Assembly (NCBI RefSeq): GCF_905475395.1
Contig: NC_058342.1
Span: 16,464,640-16,528,639 of the forward strand
DNA: 64,000 bases
Direction of reading: 5' to 3'
DNA from: Chrysoperla carnea
Taxonomy: Eukaryota; Arthropoda; Insecta; Neuroptera; Chrysopidae
Below the pieces are notes generated by a model, which was not told the DNA's origin, did not search any database, and was given only the letters and a program-made list of their open reading frames with translations. Positions 34,901-45,700 of this stretch are shown here, one piece after another. The translations under genes were made by a program, and so were the position numbers. The number at the start of each line of letters is the position of its first letter. Position 1 is the stretch's first letter.

Positions 34901-37242
34901 AAAGATTTTCATCATTTTCCGGTTTATTTATTCGACTATAGGGCTCAATTTATAAATAGCAAAAATAAATTATATTTAAATGTTAGGGCTTATTGTAAAA
35001 TTTAAGCCCCGAATTTGTGATCAAGGAAACTCTGAGAGAAATTCTCGCATCAAAATTTTTATATTTCAATTTTATCTCTAACAAATGAGTTTCTTGGCAA
35101 AAAATTGTACAAATTCCATAATGGAGTATGGTATTAATGAGTTTAGATCCTGAATTCGTGATCAAGGACAAAATAAAACCCCTGGAGCCAATTCCGGAGA
35201 TAAATTATTTATTTTTATAGACTGTTTCTTACTAATTTGGTTGGATGGGGTTAAAACTACCCCAATTTTCAAATCAAGGCAGTGGTTGGTGCTGATGAAT
35301 GTTTTTAGAGGTCTGAGAAGCACGTAAAAAATTTTTTTTGAAATCGGTGCTCTTTCACAGATTTTCATCATTTTCCGGTTTAGTTATTCGACTATAGGGC
35401 TCAATTTAAAAATAGCAAAATTAAATGATATTTAAACCTTTAGGGTTTATTGTTGAATTTAAGCCTCGAATTCGTGATCAGGGACCAAAAAAACTCTGGA
35501 ACGATACTAATTTTACCTCTAAAAGTGAGTTTTTTGGCAAACAACCGTACAAATCCAATAATGGAATATAGTATTGTTGAATTTAGTCCCGGATTCGTGA
35601 TCAGCGATAAAAAAAAAAATCTCCTGGAGCCAATTAAGGAAGTTAAATATTCATTTTATAAACTGTATCTTGTTGAGTTGGTTTGAAAGGGGTTGAAACT
35701 CACCAAACTTTAAAATCAAGGCAGAGGTTAGTGGTGATAGTTAGTAAACATTTAAAAAAGGTTATTTTTGAAATCAGTGCTGTTTGACAGATTTTCTTTA
35801 TTTTCCGGTTTATTTATTCGGCTAAAGGGCCCAATTTAAGAGTAGCAAAATAAAATAATATTTAAATTTTTAGGTCTTACATCCAAAAAAAAATTAAGTG
35901 TCGAATTAAGAACAGTTTGATTTCGAAGTTGAGTATTATCAGAATGCGATTCGATCCGAGGAATCGCTTTTCATATAGAATTTTTGACGATTTCTCAGAC
36001 ACTATGCATCCAATTATCAAAAGTACATGTTTTTGTTTCGGAATTTGTTGAATCTCAGTTTATATTTTGAATCAAAAAATACAAAATCAGGTTAATTTAT
36101 CGATTGGTCGAATATATGACATCCCCGGAAATCGTTAATAAGGCTCTAATATTTTCGGAAAGATTTTCGGCGGTATCGAGAACTACTCATTTAATCATCA
36201 AATAGACTCAATTTTTGTGTTTTTTGGAAACAGACACAATAAACATATTTAATTTCTTGGTATCTTTTTAAACGAATCGAAAAAATCCTAAAAATCTGTT
36301 GTTAATAAAATCGCAAAAAAATGAAGAAAAGTTTTATGTAATTTGAATAAAAATAATCATTAAAACTCAAAAACCGCAAAAAATCTATTTTATTGTTGAT
36401 TTTTCCCAAATTTTTTTTATGCTTCGTAGATGTGCTTGAATTGCATAATAAACTCCCTGTCTCTAAACATCTCATGATATCTTCTAATTTTCTCGGATTG
36501 GTATCACTCGACAGTGATTCGAAAAGGAGCAAAAATACAGTAACGTGCCTTAGGAGACTTGCATTCACAATTTTCACAAAGGAACAAAAAATTTTCCATA
36601 TAAAATCTACGAGATCATTTATAAATTCATACCTAATTCACTTCTTCAAAGATGGTCAAAAATTTCGAAATTCACTATAAACTCAAAAAGAAAACGAAAC
36701 ATTTACAAAAGTAACGCTTCACGAAATCCAACCTCTAAAATCGTAGCATCTGTCAAAATATGAAAGGTGGGAATCATTCCCTTTGCCATTTTCAAAAAGC
36801 CCTTACACAACATTTTCTTACTTTCGTAAATATAGGCGTTATATATAGGCTAAAAATTCTTAGGACATCAACTTATCTTAATTCGACACTTTCCAAAATT
36901 CTATAATAGATGAAATTATAAAAACTTACTTATTAAACAGATGATTATCGACTTTTATTTTCGAATAGGCCCGAAAATCATCTGGTAAAAGCATAACAGG
37001 AATCGTGACATGACTTAATTCATTAATCTGTAACAAAACGAAGTACGCAAAAATTGAAATAATCCCTTACTTGCAAATTAAAGCTCAGTTATAACAGAAG
37101 AGTACATTACCGTATGATTGACACCCCACATAAAAACTGAAAGCAATGGTTCATTAGCTCGAAACAATTTCACTTTTTGATGTTTCACTCGAAAATGCTT
37201 CTTCTTTAATTTGGATAAACCTTTTGCCTTTGGAACCGACAT
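16909..37242 (-). CDS. PIP4K: Phosphatidylinositol-5-phosphate 4-kinase (type II PIP kinase), complete, eight exons
   Basis: Converts PI(5)P to PI(4,5)P2, acting in endolysosomal and growth signalling. CDS exons in transcript order: 37111-37242, 36930-37027, 34479-34575, 21313-21465, 18826-18973, 18605-18756, 17779-17902, 16909-17285. All introns are GT-AG and phases match, giving 426 aa (human PIP4K2A is about 406). Visible motifs: [20 protein letters not shown] near the N terminus; INELSHV with [20 protein letters not shown] (45-74); [20 protein letters not shown] with the ATP-binding Lys near 141; [12 protein letters not shown] (207-218); catalytic MDYSLLLG (268-275); IYFIAIID (371-378); PEQYAKRF (410-417). 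An acidic linker (about 288-320) precedes GSPPDSPR, as in animal type II kinases. The activation loop (378-408) reads [11 protein letters not shown], one residue longer than the usual KHGAGAEIST-like stretch. The start is the first ATG before the conserved KKKHF segment. Upstream UTR exons cannot be excluded. Confidence 0.95.
17375..17590 (+). mobile_element. LINE 3' end (jockey/R1-like), truncated
   Basis: Lies in the last intron of PIP4K, antisense to the gene. A degenerate frame gives a [13 protein letters not shown] string near 17455, as in the remnant at 12.7-13.3 kb (FLNSSKWF). It continues into the shared tail GGTATCACAATGGACCCTAT...GGACGGCCACTCTAACCTAA. Only the last ~200 bp of the element is present, the usual outcome of incomplete target-primed insertion. 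A further scrap of the same tail is at 46.63-46.70 kb. Confidence 0.7.
18030..18550. repeat. Composite repeat in PIP4K intron: MITE fragment plus ~600-bp-family fragment
   Basis: From about 18030 the sequence AATTTACTGAAATTTTGATT starts a one-ended copy of the MITE family at 14.8 and 46.8 kb. Its interior (for example AATCTTTCAAATTTTCGGAA) is the complement of 46.97-47.10 kb. From about 18424 to 18550 follows a piece of the ~600-bp dispersed repeat (ACGCCCTGAGAACGCTATAA, then GACTAATTAGGTGATT). Intronic, non-coding. Confidence 0.65.
19840..20510 (+). pseudogene. Mariner-type (DD34D-like) transposase pseudogene
   Basis: Intronic in PIP4K. One plus-strand frame from about 19843 to the stop at 20389-20391 reads like the C-terminal two thirds of a mariner transposase. 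It gives [20 protein letters not shown], then [16 protein letters not shown] with the second catalytic Asp. Next comes [20 protein letters not shown] with the third Asp of the SPDL-x-x-x-D block, then [17 protein letters not shown] and [17 protein letters not shown]. Three in-frame stops (after SIRE, FFLW and LIKD) but no frameshift across ~180 codons indicate moderate age. The first catalytic Asp region upstream is not recognisable. Downstream, CATTCTTTTGGGACA near 20490-20504 looks like a mariner terminal repeat. Confidence 0.85.
20655..21265. mobile_element. Foldback element with ~170-bp inverted arms
   Basis: The left arm, about 20655-20830 (ACAAATTAGATGTAATCTGC, ATTTCGGTCAAAC, TTGGAAAATGTACTCATTT), is the near-complement of the right arm, about 21095-21265. 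A ~260-bp AT-rich loop separates them. It sits just 3' of PIP4K exon 4 in transcript order, beginning less than 50 bp from that exon. No coding capacity, and the family is unknown to me. Confidence 0.8.
21549..22157 (-). repeat. ~600-bp dispersed repeat family, full-length copy
   Basis: In the family's own orientation the unit starts AACAAGTGAAAACAAACAAT, then TTGACTGAGTTAATTGTTGA. It passes the palindromic core GTAAACAGTGATGTTTAC and TAACGGTTTACAAGATGGGT, then a GACAGACGGA-rich stretch and GACTAATTAGGTGATTTTAT. It ends TATACATGGTATAAAAA. Other copies are at 23393, 25318, 33797, 44417, 51833, 57303 and 63571. No open frame is conserved among copies. The end structure looks like a non-autonomous element of a class I cannot name. 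Confidence 0.85.
22349..22972. mobile_element. Foldback/MITE with ~165-bp near-identical inverted repeats
   Basis: Left arm 22349-22515 (ACGGAAGCCTGAATGGCTCA...) and right arm about 22800-22972 are inverted copies differing at only a few positions over most of their length. They surround a ~290-bp AT-rich centre. High arm identity suggests youth or ongoing gene conversion. Possible weak target duplication TTA/TTG. The open frame at 22763-22960 is simply the right arm and is not a gene. Confidence 0.85.
23285..23395. repeat. Dispersed repeat, inverted partner at 32335-32465
   Basis: ATCGCGAGATCA...GGATGTGATTCAACTACCAT...GGGGTTGAGTGGTGAAGTTG...AAACGCATGAGTTGTT is found in reverse complement at 32335-32465 in the same intron. 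It directly abuts the truncated ~600-bp-family copy at 23393. Source element unknown. Confidence 0.65.
23393..23606 (-). repeat. ~600-bp dispersed repeat family, truncated copy
   Basis: Contains only the family's 5' third, from AACAAGTGAAAACAAACAAT to the palindromic core. The core is altered here to GTAAACATCACTACTTATAT. The rest is missing. Confidence 0.8.
23840..24620 (-). pseudogene. hAT-type transposase fragment
   Basis: Intronic in PIP4K. Reading leftward from about 24320, one minus-strand frame gives [11 protein letters not shown], then [20 protein letters not shown] and [20 protein letters not shown]. This is the C-terminal dimerisation block of hAT (zf-MYM/TTF-type) transposases, with the typical [18 protein letters not shown] core. 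One in-frame stop lies between the two parts. Upstream minus-strand sequence up to about 24620 ([26 protein letters not shown]) may be more of the same protein out of frame. The catalytic region is not recognisable. A second copy is at 28.0-28.5 kb. Confidence 0.75.
24785..25180. mobile_element. Older copy of the 5.27-kb MITE family
   Basis: The outer ~90 bp on each side are inverted relatives of the element at 5271-5568. The left side has ATATACTGACCAGCAGTGAT and GACGTCATAAATCAGGACGC. The right side has the complement of ATATACTAGCCGGCGAC and ATTAGCACTGGCCGGTATAC. The interior (24895-25060) is the repeat also found at 2310-2475. Confidence 0.65.
25318..25890 (+). repeat. ~600-bp dispersed repeat family, full-length copy
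   Basis: Runs from AACAAGTGAAAACAAACAAT to TATACATGGTATAAAAA with all landmarks, though the core has decayed (ATCAGTGATGTTTAC) and the GGGTCCTACGGACCC block is missing. Intronic in PIP4K, antisense to the gene. Confidence 0.85.
27331..27802 (-). mobile_element. Non-autonomous Helitron-like element
   Basis: Read on the minus strand, it begins TCTCTATATATTATAAATGC after an A. It ends with the GC-rich hairpin ACCCAGCGAAGCGGGT followed by CTAG and then T, fitting Helitron ends inserted between A and T. Its 472 bp encode no Rep/helicase. An internal ~41-bp unit (ACAGAAATCTGTAATTTATG...) is duplicated in tandem at about 27550-27625. A sister copy, rearranged, lies at 52.9-53.7 kb. Confidence 0.8.
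27985..28500 (-). pseudogene. Second hAT-type transposase fragment
   Basis: Same family as the copy at 23.8-24.6 kb. The minus strand gives [30 protein letters not shown] and then [10 protein letters not shown]. The ERSFS core is changed to KRFFT, so it is further decayed. Additional degenerate sequence upstream reads [15 protein letters not shown]. Nucleotide identity with the other copy is visible across GAAACGCATCTTTATTG and CGATCTAAGGTATGTTTTGA. Confidence 0.7.
29878..30025 (+). repeat. Solo end of the foldback family seen at 48.2 and 55.2 kb
   Basis: TTAGTACAGTAAAATTATTT, ATCATGGTAATAAGAAAAAA, GCATCTTTGATATTTGG and AATTAGGTTGTAACAACTTC match, in order, the outer ~130 bp of the left arms at 48195 and 55225. 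No opposite arm is nearby, so this is a solo terminal fragment. Confidence 0.6.
30417..31252 (-). mobile_element. Helitron-like element carrying a heat-shock-element-like minisatellite
   Basis: On the minus strand it opens TCTATATATATATATATAAA after an A. It closes with the hairpin AACCCAGCGAAGCGGGTT, a short spacer and CTAG (the base after CTAG is C, not the expected T). The 836-bp element has no coding capacity. The centre holds the 52-bp minisatellite annotated separately. Next to it a ~60-bp segment with CTCTCTGTGTGTACGGAA is duplicated (about 30498 and 30558). It lies in PIP4K intron 3, in the gene's own orientation. Confidence 0.75.
30588..30984. repeat. Minisatellite of 52-bp units made of alternating GAAnn/TTCnn pentamers
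   Basis: About eight units start near 30591, 30636, 30688, 30740, 30792, 30844, 30886 and 30938. Most are 52 bp; two are shortened to 45 and 42. A full unit reads GAACA TTCCA GAATG TTCGA, then GAAAA TTCTA GAAAA TTCGA, then a 12-bp spacer TAGAAATCCATA. That is eight strictly phased inverted nGAAn/nTTCn blocks. Heat-shock factor binding sites are three or more such blocks. Functional use is inference. Confidence 0.85.
32185..32275 (+). repeat. tRNA-like SINE head
   Basis: GATAGCGCAGTTGGTACAGC resembles a tRNA A box region. About 50 bp later, CTGGTTCAAATTCAAAC resembles a B box. No pairing acceptor stem or tail was found, so a SINE relic is more likely than a tRNA gene. Confidence 0.45.
32335..32465. 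repeat. Inverted partner of the repeat at 23285-23395
   Basis: AACTCATGCGTTTGTTTCAA, CTTCACAACTCAACCCCGTA and GTTGTATCACATTCGTGGC are the complement of the 23.3-kb segment. Intronic. Confidence 0.65.
33797..34380 (+). repeat. ~600-bp dispersed repeat family, full-length copy
   Basis: Runs from AAGTGAAAACAAACAACTGA to ATATACATGGTATAAAAA. An extra ~50-bp segment near 33865-33915 replaces the usual CA-rich stretch. The core is slightly altered (TAAACAGTAATGTTAAC). It ends about 100 bp from PIP4K exon 3. Confidence 0.85.
34660..35900. repeat. Three ~450-bp tandem repeats in a PIP4K intron
   Basis: The block with TTCCGGAGGTTAAATATTCA, ACTGTTTCTTACTAATTTGG and ATTTTCCGGTTTATTTATTC recurs with the ACTGT landmark at 34763, 35221 and 35662 (periods 458 and 441). 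A single diverged unit is also seen near 61830-61990, so the unit is dispersed and was locally amplified here. Open frames within it are not conserved between units. Confidence 0.8.
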
Positions 37243-39706
37243 GATTTCACCACTAATTCACTTTAAATTTTAAAAGTTATCACAATTATTTAGAAAAAAT
37301 TTATTAATTTTTTTTTTTGAAGTGACAAATTGTTCGAACACACGAAGTACGGATTGTACGGATTTTTTTACTAAATTAGTATCACAATAGAGTGCTAATT
37401 AGTTATGGATCAACCATTATAAATTAAGATGTTTATATATTGGTAAACAATAAATTCAGCTTTCGACTGAAAATGGTAATTGAAATTTAAAAACGAAGTT
37501 TTATTGAAATTGATAATTGGTCACTTTTGACATAAGATGAATGCCGGCCATATTCGATTTCCCCCGACTAATATCGTTCGTGTTTTTCACAAATATTGTG
37601 TCATTTTATTGTATTCTTTTTTTCCCTTCATTCGCTCTCTTTGTTTCGTTTATGTCATTTGATATAGGTGTGTCTTTTTTATGGTGTTCAATTGTTTTGT
37701 AAGCAATTTGTAACTTACTTCAGATGTATACACCTATTTTTACGTACGAATATTTAAAATTTGTCACCAAAATTTTCATAATTTGTTCCATTTTCTGGTC
37801 AAAATGTTTCATTTGGTCATATAACTGTGGATCGGGATGATATAATTATAAAAGATGTAAAAACACGCGCACATTACGATTCTGTGATTCTACGATTCTG
37901 GAATAATAAATATGTATAAAGTTTTCCTCTATCTCTCATCAGCTAAAAGTTCATTTTTCGGTGACTGTGAAAGTCAAGGTCACCCAATTTCTTTAGCTCT
38001 AAAAATTTTGTAAACATTTTTTTCTAAAATAATTATTTTTTGAGTTTGACTGCTGTTTTGGGACTTTCTAACTCCATATATCTCATACACAAACTTGTAT
38101 ATAAAATCTATGATAAGATAGGCCAGCTTTTGATGTACATGTAAATTAATATTTGAATTGAATTCGCACGTGTTAAATGTATAATTATCTTAAACCATGA
38201 AGGTACATAGACTGAGCGTCAAACGATTTTAAACGAACCAACAACTGAGGTAATTGCTAAGGTCAAATCCATCATGGCGGTGGTGTAGAAATGTCAAAAC
38301 AAAGTGTTGTTGTCATATTTGTCATTGTCAAAAAGCGAAAAAGTTCAATGAAATCACAATGTTTTATGTAAAACATTTTGTAATATGAAAATTTGACATT
38401 CAATGTATGTTTTTTTTGATAAATGTTCCTATATTCAATGTATTTTCTTTTTTAAATAAATGATCCTATATTCTTTAGATAAATGTATTTTTTTTTTTTT
38501 ATAAATGTCTCCAGCTGATCCAAGCAATTACTTCAGATGTTGGCACACCTCTCACTGTACGGAAAGATAGGCGATGCTTAGTCTGTGTGCTTAATAGTCT
38601 AATTATAAGATAATTATGTGTTTAATTGTCGATAAAGAAGATCACAAAGAATTCTGCAAAATGAAATATTTTTACAGGAACGTAAAGTATTCGAATCTCT
38701 TTATTATTTTATCAACTTTATTAGGAATTATTCACGAAAACGGTTAAAATTTAGAAAAAAAGTACAAAAAACAGCTTATTTCATCCAAATTTTTAAGCTA
38801 GAAAATCGTAAAAGAAAATTTGCTGAATTACCTCAGAAACTTTTTTTATTTGGTACATATATTGTTATCATGTTATTGGTGGAAACCGAATACAGAAGCG
38901 AGCAGTGGGGAATGGCAAAGTTTAATTTTTGGAACTCGCAAGAACATCATTTTGAGCCTAGGGTCATTAAAATTTTTGTGTATTATTATCTTAATGTATT
39001 ACAGTTTAGAGAGTATGTAGCAGGTTAAAGCAATCGCTAAACACAAGCGGAGGAGGGAAGGGGACCTGAATTTCAAAAAATTGGAACCTCAATTTCACTA
39101 AATTCTGATAAATTTTACACAATGTCTCGTTTTAAGATAAAATAAAAATGGCCACGTTATATATACACCAAGTTATATTTTGTTTTTGCTCCCACTTGAA
39201 CGTAATTCTGGATCCGCACTTTGAAACCTGTTCATTTTATTATATTTTTCAATTTCCCAATTTTCGAAACGTTCCACGATACAGCAACTTTGACATATCA
39301 CTGCATATCTTTTCAATTATCAATAACAAAATTTTCAGTGAGTGACTAAACGTTTGCTGAGAGAAATGTTCTCTAATTGCCTGTGTTAAGAGTAACAGAA
39401 GTTGCCGAACGCACACTTTTCAAATAGTACCATTCAAACCAAATAAACCTTGAAGTACACGTAATAGCAAATATTATTGTTATCGAATCAATTCTACCGT
39501 AAATAGAAAAACCTTCCAAAACAACAGAAATGACATTGGCGAATACGAAAAAATCAAGTGACAAGTTATTTTTAACCTTACCGAAAATGTTTTAAATTTG
39601 TATCACCTGATTAATAGTTAAAATTTAAAATGATTCTCTAAATGAATTTAATGGATTCATGTTTTGAAGCAATAAACATGATAAATAATCATAAAGTTTG
39701 TTAATA
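37243..39706. other. Divergent intergenic region between PIP4K and PERK
   Basis: About 2.5 kb separates the two start codons, so both promoters should lie here. I see no clear TATA box or defined element that I can assign to either gene, and no ORF of recognisable type. Confidence 0.6.
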
Positions 39707-42700
39707 ATGTATAAATTATTTATGTATTTCTGTTTAAGTTTCTTTTCGTTATTAAATGTTGTGTTTTTATCCTATGCAAATGTTGATATTAAATCATTAC
39801 CTTATTGTTCATCAAATATCAAGGAAAATCTTGACAAGTAAGTGATTTATCATATTTTTTGTGTGTGTCATTTTCTAACTTTCAAAGAAAATAGAATTTG
39901 ATAGCCCAGTTTTCGTGCTTGAATTTTGAATGTCATCCAAGTTTCTTTTAGAATGAATGAGGTGATTTTAAAGACCAAATTGCATTGGTCACATTTGTCC
40001 CAATAATGTTTGTTGTGTCACTTTCTAACTTTCAAGGAATTTTGACTTTGAAATTGAAAAACTATTTTTTTGGTCCTTGCGTTCACCGTGTTATTCACAC
40101 AAGTTAAATATATCATACTCGTAGCCGTGCACTCAAAAAATCACACCTAAATTTGTATCAGTTAATAATTTTGTAAATGTTTTTAAAATGATCAAATTCG
40201 GAAATTATTTTTTGGTGTCACTGCCTACCTTTCAAGGAGAAAAAAATTTGAAACCAAAGACTCTATTTTGAAGCACTGGGCATTAAAATTTTAATGACGT
40301 TACATTTGATATCGCACTTCTTCTTGTCTTCGATCGAAACTCATTTCTTTCGGATTGATTTATTCTAGAGAAGCGAAGTAGTCAGAATTCAGATACAATC
40401 TAGTCGCCAGGATTATATATTAAAAAAATTCAGCTAGAACCTTTTTGAAGTTTCCGTGCTTGTAGAACTTTAATGTATTTTTACATCATAATTTTGTATC
40501 TGTTTTTAGGATAGTCTATGTAAGCACATTAGATGGAAAAATAACAGCCTTAAATGCAAATGAAAATGGATCAATACTATGGGAATTCAAAACCGGCGAC
40601 AAGGACATGCTTTCATCGACAATACACAATCGTGAGGTAAGAAATTTAAATGATGTTTCGATAAAATAAGACGATCATTTCGTTAGATCGTTGAGGAAAT
40701 TCGAGGTTCCTTTTTAGTCATATTTTCCCTCAAAATATAAATTTTTTATTTAGTGTATCGAAGGCCCCAACTTATGCACTGTTTGTATCAACCTGGCCCC
40801 CTTCTTCCTTTTATATACCACAAAATCATGTTTTTTTTCGGATTTTAAGGCTTGGACACCTCTACAGCCCCTCCAAAAATAACTGGAAAGATAACAATTG
40901 GTATGTAAGTTGAGTTAGTGTCGAGGCGGTGCTTTTGGGGGTGGCAACTGCTCTGTATTTTCCCCTTTGTATACCTTATATATATGAAGTATATACAGGG
41001 TACAAAAAGAGGGCCGCCAAAATTGTGTTGGTTTTTAATATCTTCTAATTTATTATAAATTATGCAAGCACCGATATTCAACACAATCTATACAGTATTT
41101 TTAAACAATTAACTCAGTCAATTTTTTGTTTGCACTTGTTTTATACCACCTAATTATGTTTTTTAAACTTTTCGCACATGTACAGTCTTACTAAGTTGAG
41201 TTAGAGATTTGAAAATTTTTATATTAGTTAAGTTAGTGTCAAGGAAGGGCTTTTTGTAGATTTCAACTTTACAACTCTCCCTTTTTTATACAAAAAAAAG
41301 TAATGTTTTTTAGGGTCAACAATCACCTGAATGCCATTGTAGAGGGGGTAGATAAAAATTTATATGTGAATTGATTTCATGTTAAAATACTTTTTGGTGA
41401 TGATAATTCTCCGGGGGCAATTCCACTCCTTTTTTATAGACATTTCATGTTTTCAAAAATATGCAAAGACAAACATTCCATTCAGTAAAAAGAATTCAAC
41501 AATAAGAAATATTAAATGAGGGAGAAATATGATTCAAGTAATAGAGCTTGGCTGCTCGCGAGTTTTTTATGAAAGTTGATTTAGTCTTATATATTATTTC
41601 TCTAGCGTGTTTTTCTGTCACATAGCGATGTCTTCCTTATTCCTTTTATCAAATTTCAGGGTTGATCTCTTATTTTCATGCTTATCGTACTATTTAATGA
41701 TGAAAAATTTCCCATGGTCTGAAAATGTACCACTTCTCTTCCGCCATAATAAATCCAAGAGGAATAAAATTAGGTGTAATTTTCATAAGGCGAACATGTT
41801 TCGAACGAAACCGTTTTTATAGATCTTCTCCTAATAATGAATGCAACAACTAACAAAATAGAAGAGTAAAGTTTATTAGGAAAATTTATTTCAATTTGAA
41901 CTATTTTAAAACATATTCTTCTAATACTATTTAAAGAAACGATCACAGGTATCGCACTGCGAAATTCCGCGTGGGGCGCAATCGCGGTCGCAACCGCATG
42001 TGCGGTCGAGCTAGTATTACATTATTATGATTGTACACTTTTTGTAAAATTATTATTTTTTTATTTTACAGTTAACAAACACAGGATCTTGGGTTCGTAT
42101 GATTCCATCTTTAAGTGGCAGTTTATACAAATTCGATGGCGAAAATATTGATTTAGTTCCAGTAACCGCTGACGAATTATTAACATCGTCTTTTAAATAT
42201 TCAGATGATTTAGTATTCGCAGGTAAGTGTAAATTTACGGTGACTTAGTCACCAATACACAAAATGCATCCAAAAAACGTATATTTTTTGTGACCAAAAA
42301 GCGTAGCGCGGAGTCTATATTGATTATTCGCTCCGTGCATTAATTTTATTTCAGGGAGTTACCATAGCAACGACATAGTACTTTAATGGTATAATTGTAT
42401 GGTTTACATTGAAAATTTAATACTATTTTTTAACAAATTTAAAGGAGTAATTATGTGAATTACATTTAAAAAATATGATTTATGCAATTTCGTCCCTTAT
42501 TTTCATAATTTCTAATGCGACAAGTTTAATTGTTATTTTTCTATAATTTTAATGTGACATTTACTATACCATTTACATGTAAAGAATTGAAAATTAGTCA
42601 TAACAGCGTCCTTTAACGTCAAAATTATCCACTGGGAGCACTGGCGTAAATCTGATTTTCCCTATCATGACTATGCACAGAGCTAATAACCAATATTGAC

Positions 42701-45700
42701 TATATCAACGTTGGCTATTAGCTCATCGAAGTTTCATTAAACAATCTTTTCTATTTTTCTAGGAGGAAAAGAGATGCTAACGTATGGTGTTGGCTTAAAA
42801 AGCGGCCAATTAATATACAAATGTGATATAACTGGATGCCATAATGAGACCAATTTAGATAAATCAATTGACAAAGATGATATTTTAATTATACAGAAAA
42901 AACAACAAACTGTACATGCAATATCCCCCGATAATGGATCGGAACGATGGAATTTTAGTGTGGCTCAACATGAAATCAAAGCTGTGAAAAGTACAGAATG
43001 TCATGCAAATGAAAAATTTAATTTGGATTTAATAATCAAAGTTGTTTTACCAGAAGGTTTAATTTTTGCTGTTTCTGAAACGAATATGAATCAAGTGTTA
43101 TGGATCCAAAAGGTAACTAAAGGGGAAATAAGCTCTTTAAAAATCATTACTGTTTTCAAATGATAGGCCGTGTGTCATAGCAAACATTGGCATTTTTTCC
43201 TTTTACAAATGGTCTTAAATTTTCGATTTCTATCGCAACACTTCGAGTCTTAGAGTAAATTGGAGTAGTGCATCTCCCAGTACACTTCTTTGCCCTTAAA
43301 ATTTGCCCTGGTAGAGCCCCAAAAGAAGTAAAAGAAATTTGTTTCCAATGGTTGCCAAATTTTCTAGAACATAACCGAAAATTTCTTTGTCTCTCGTGAG
43401 GCCTTTATTCTTTCTCAAACTTATCTCACAAACAAATAATTGAAAGTAGCGTTGCTTCATGTCGTTGGACTTCATCAGCGTCTACAGTTTTTTTGAACAT
43501 TCCGTATTTTTATACGGTTTAATTGTCAAATCCAGAAACACTCAAAATTTTGAAAAATTATTTAGTAAAAAAAAGGAACGCTTAATAATCACCAATCTTT
43601 AATTTTTGTTTAAAATTTTTAGTTGGATTCTCCAATAACAAATGCATGGCAATGGATTAATAATGAACTGAAACCTGTTGAAATATTTACTGGATCACAA
43701 TGGAGTTGGAATAAAGAAGCCCAAACCTTTAGTTCACCATCGATTTATATTGGTATGCATAAAAAACAAGTAAGTACAAATACATGATTTTCCAATTGGC
43801 AAAATTTTTCAAAAATATCGAAAATATATTTTCTTCAAGTATTACGTTACCAAACTTTCGGTGATTTTAGATCCCCACCCTTTGTACGAGAGAAAATCTA
43901 AAACTCATGAATCTTTCTTCCTTCCTTAAAACCTCTTGGTAACTAATTCTTACTAATTATTAGGGGATTTATGCTTTTTTTCCACTCAATTTTTTGATTT
44001 TAACAAATAAAATTCGGTAGGAGAGCGATTCATTCCCGTATATTTAATCCCTCGATTTAAACCGTGGTTGTTTCGACCTTAAATTTTTTATCGTTAAATT
44101 GGCCCCCGACAGTTTTATCTTTTGCCCTATCGCCTTCGGTCATTTCGGTTATTGTGATTGAAATACCCAAGTGTTCTGCGGGTTGGCCATGCCTGTAATT
44201 GGCTCGAGCTACTAGCACGGATCGGCGAGTTTTTTTTTGGCTCTTACGTTAACTAACTGGCCTTCGGGGTTTTGTCCCTTGCATTAACCATTTTATTGAA
44301 ATACGTAGACATTCTAAGAGTGATGAATTGTCCAAACATTCGAATTTTCCTTTGGCGTTTTACGGATTCTGGAGATCTTTTTCGGAGTTTTTTTTTCTGA
44401 GGGTAAGTTAATCAAGAAAACAAATGAAAGCAAGCAATTGACTGAGTTAATTGTTGAAATACTCTGTATAGAAAGTGTTGAATATCAGAGCTTTCATTAT
44501 TTTTTTTTTATAAAATTAGAAGAGTTTAAAAAACATCGTTTTACAAAATCACTAGCTGAAGCTACCCGAAAATTTTCAAAGCCCTATCTTTATAGTTTTG
44601 GAGAAAATGTACATCAAAATTTTGTCCTAATTTTCACCCTCACGGGTAAACAGTAACTTTTTCGAAAAAATGTTTCTAATAAAAGTTGTTTATTTTTTTA
44701 TAAGGAATATTTTTTACGTTTAAAGTTTTGTTCTATTTCTAACGCTTTACAAGATGGGTCCTACGGACCCAAGACCAAATTGACCTATGTTGCTCATTTA
44801 CGAACTTAGCCTCATTTTTTACGGCCTAAGCACGCTATAATATTTTCTGCTTTATATCTCTTTTCGTTTTTGAGTTATCGTGTCCACAGCCGAAAATACA
44901 GACGAAAATGTACTAATTAGGTGATTTTATGAACACCTGTACCAAAGTTTTGATATAGGTGTTCACTATACCAAACTTGGAACTAAACTTAGTATACTAT
45001 GATATATATTAAATATATACAGTGTATAAAAATGATTGACGGTTGAATTTTCGCGAATGAAATGGTCGGGGAATGAATTTACGAGGTCGTAATGATCGGT
45101 GAATGAAATTTCAAGGACAAAATAATCGGGATGAAAATATTCAGTAAAAAAATTTATTAATTTCCAACGAAAAATACTTAATAATTTTTTTAGTGTAATG
45201 ATGAATCTTCATTTAAAGATTAGATCCTTGTGAGGAGTAAAATCAACTGACCTTCAACTCTGTAAGGATCCGATTGTCTACTGATTTACTCAAGTATATT
45301 TCTGTTGGTAGTCTAAACTGGGCGAGACCGGCTCGCGTTATGTTCTCAGGTAAACGGTCAGTAGGTTGAGGAAATACATGAAGGAGTAATACTAATAGTT
45401 CCTATGAATTATTCAATTCTAAAACGGTTGAAAAGTTCAAGGGTTTAAACATTTTTACTCTCCTATCTTAAGTTTCTACGGGTATCAATACCTATTTTGA
45501 TCATGAGATATCCAAGAGTTAAAGTATCTAGGAGATTCAATCTCTATCCCTTGATAAAAATTTTTTTAGAATGAATCGATATTGAACCTAAAATTTATTT
45601 TTTGTTTTAGTTGTACATTCAAGAATCGGCCATAATGCAAAGCATAGCGTATGATTATGTAATAAATTTCAAACAAAATTACATGCAAAATAAACTTCCT

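Noticed and set aside
36302..36680. Overlapping 91- and 95-codon frames on opposite strands
   Set aside because: Intronic in PIP4K, mutually antisense, no recognisable motif, no splice partners.
42774..43163. Open frame extending past 43112 as a stand-alone gene
   Set aside because: It is PERK exon 4. The GTAACT donor after WIQK and the phase match to exon 5 show the extra codons are intron.
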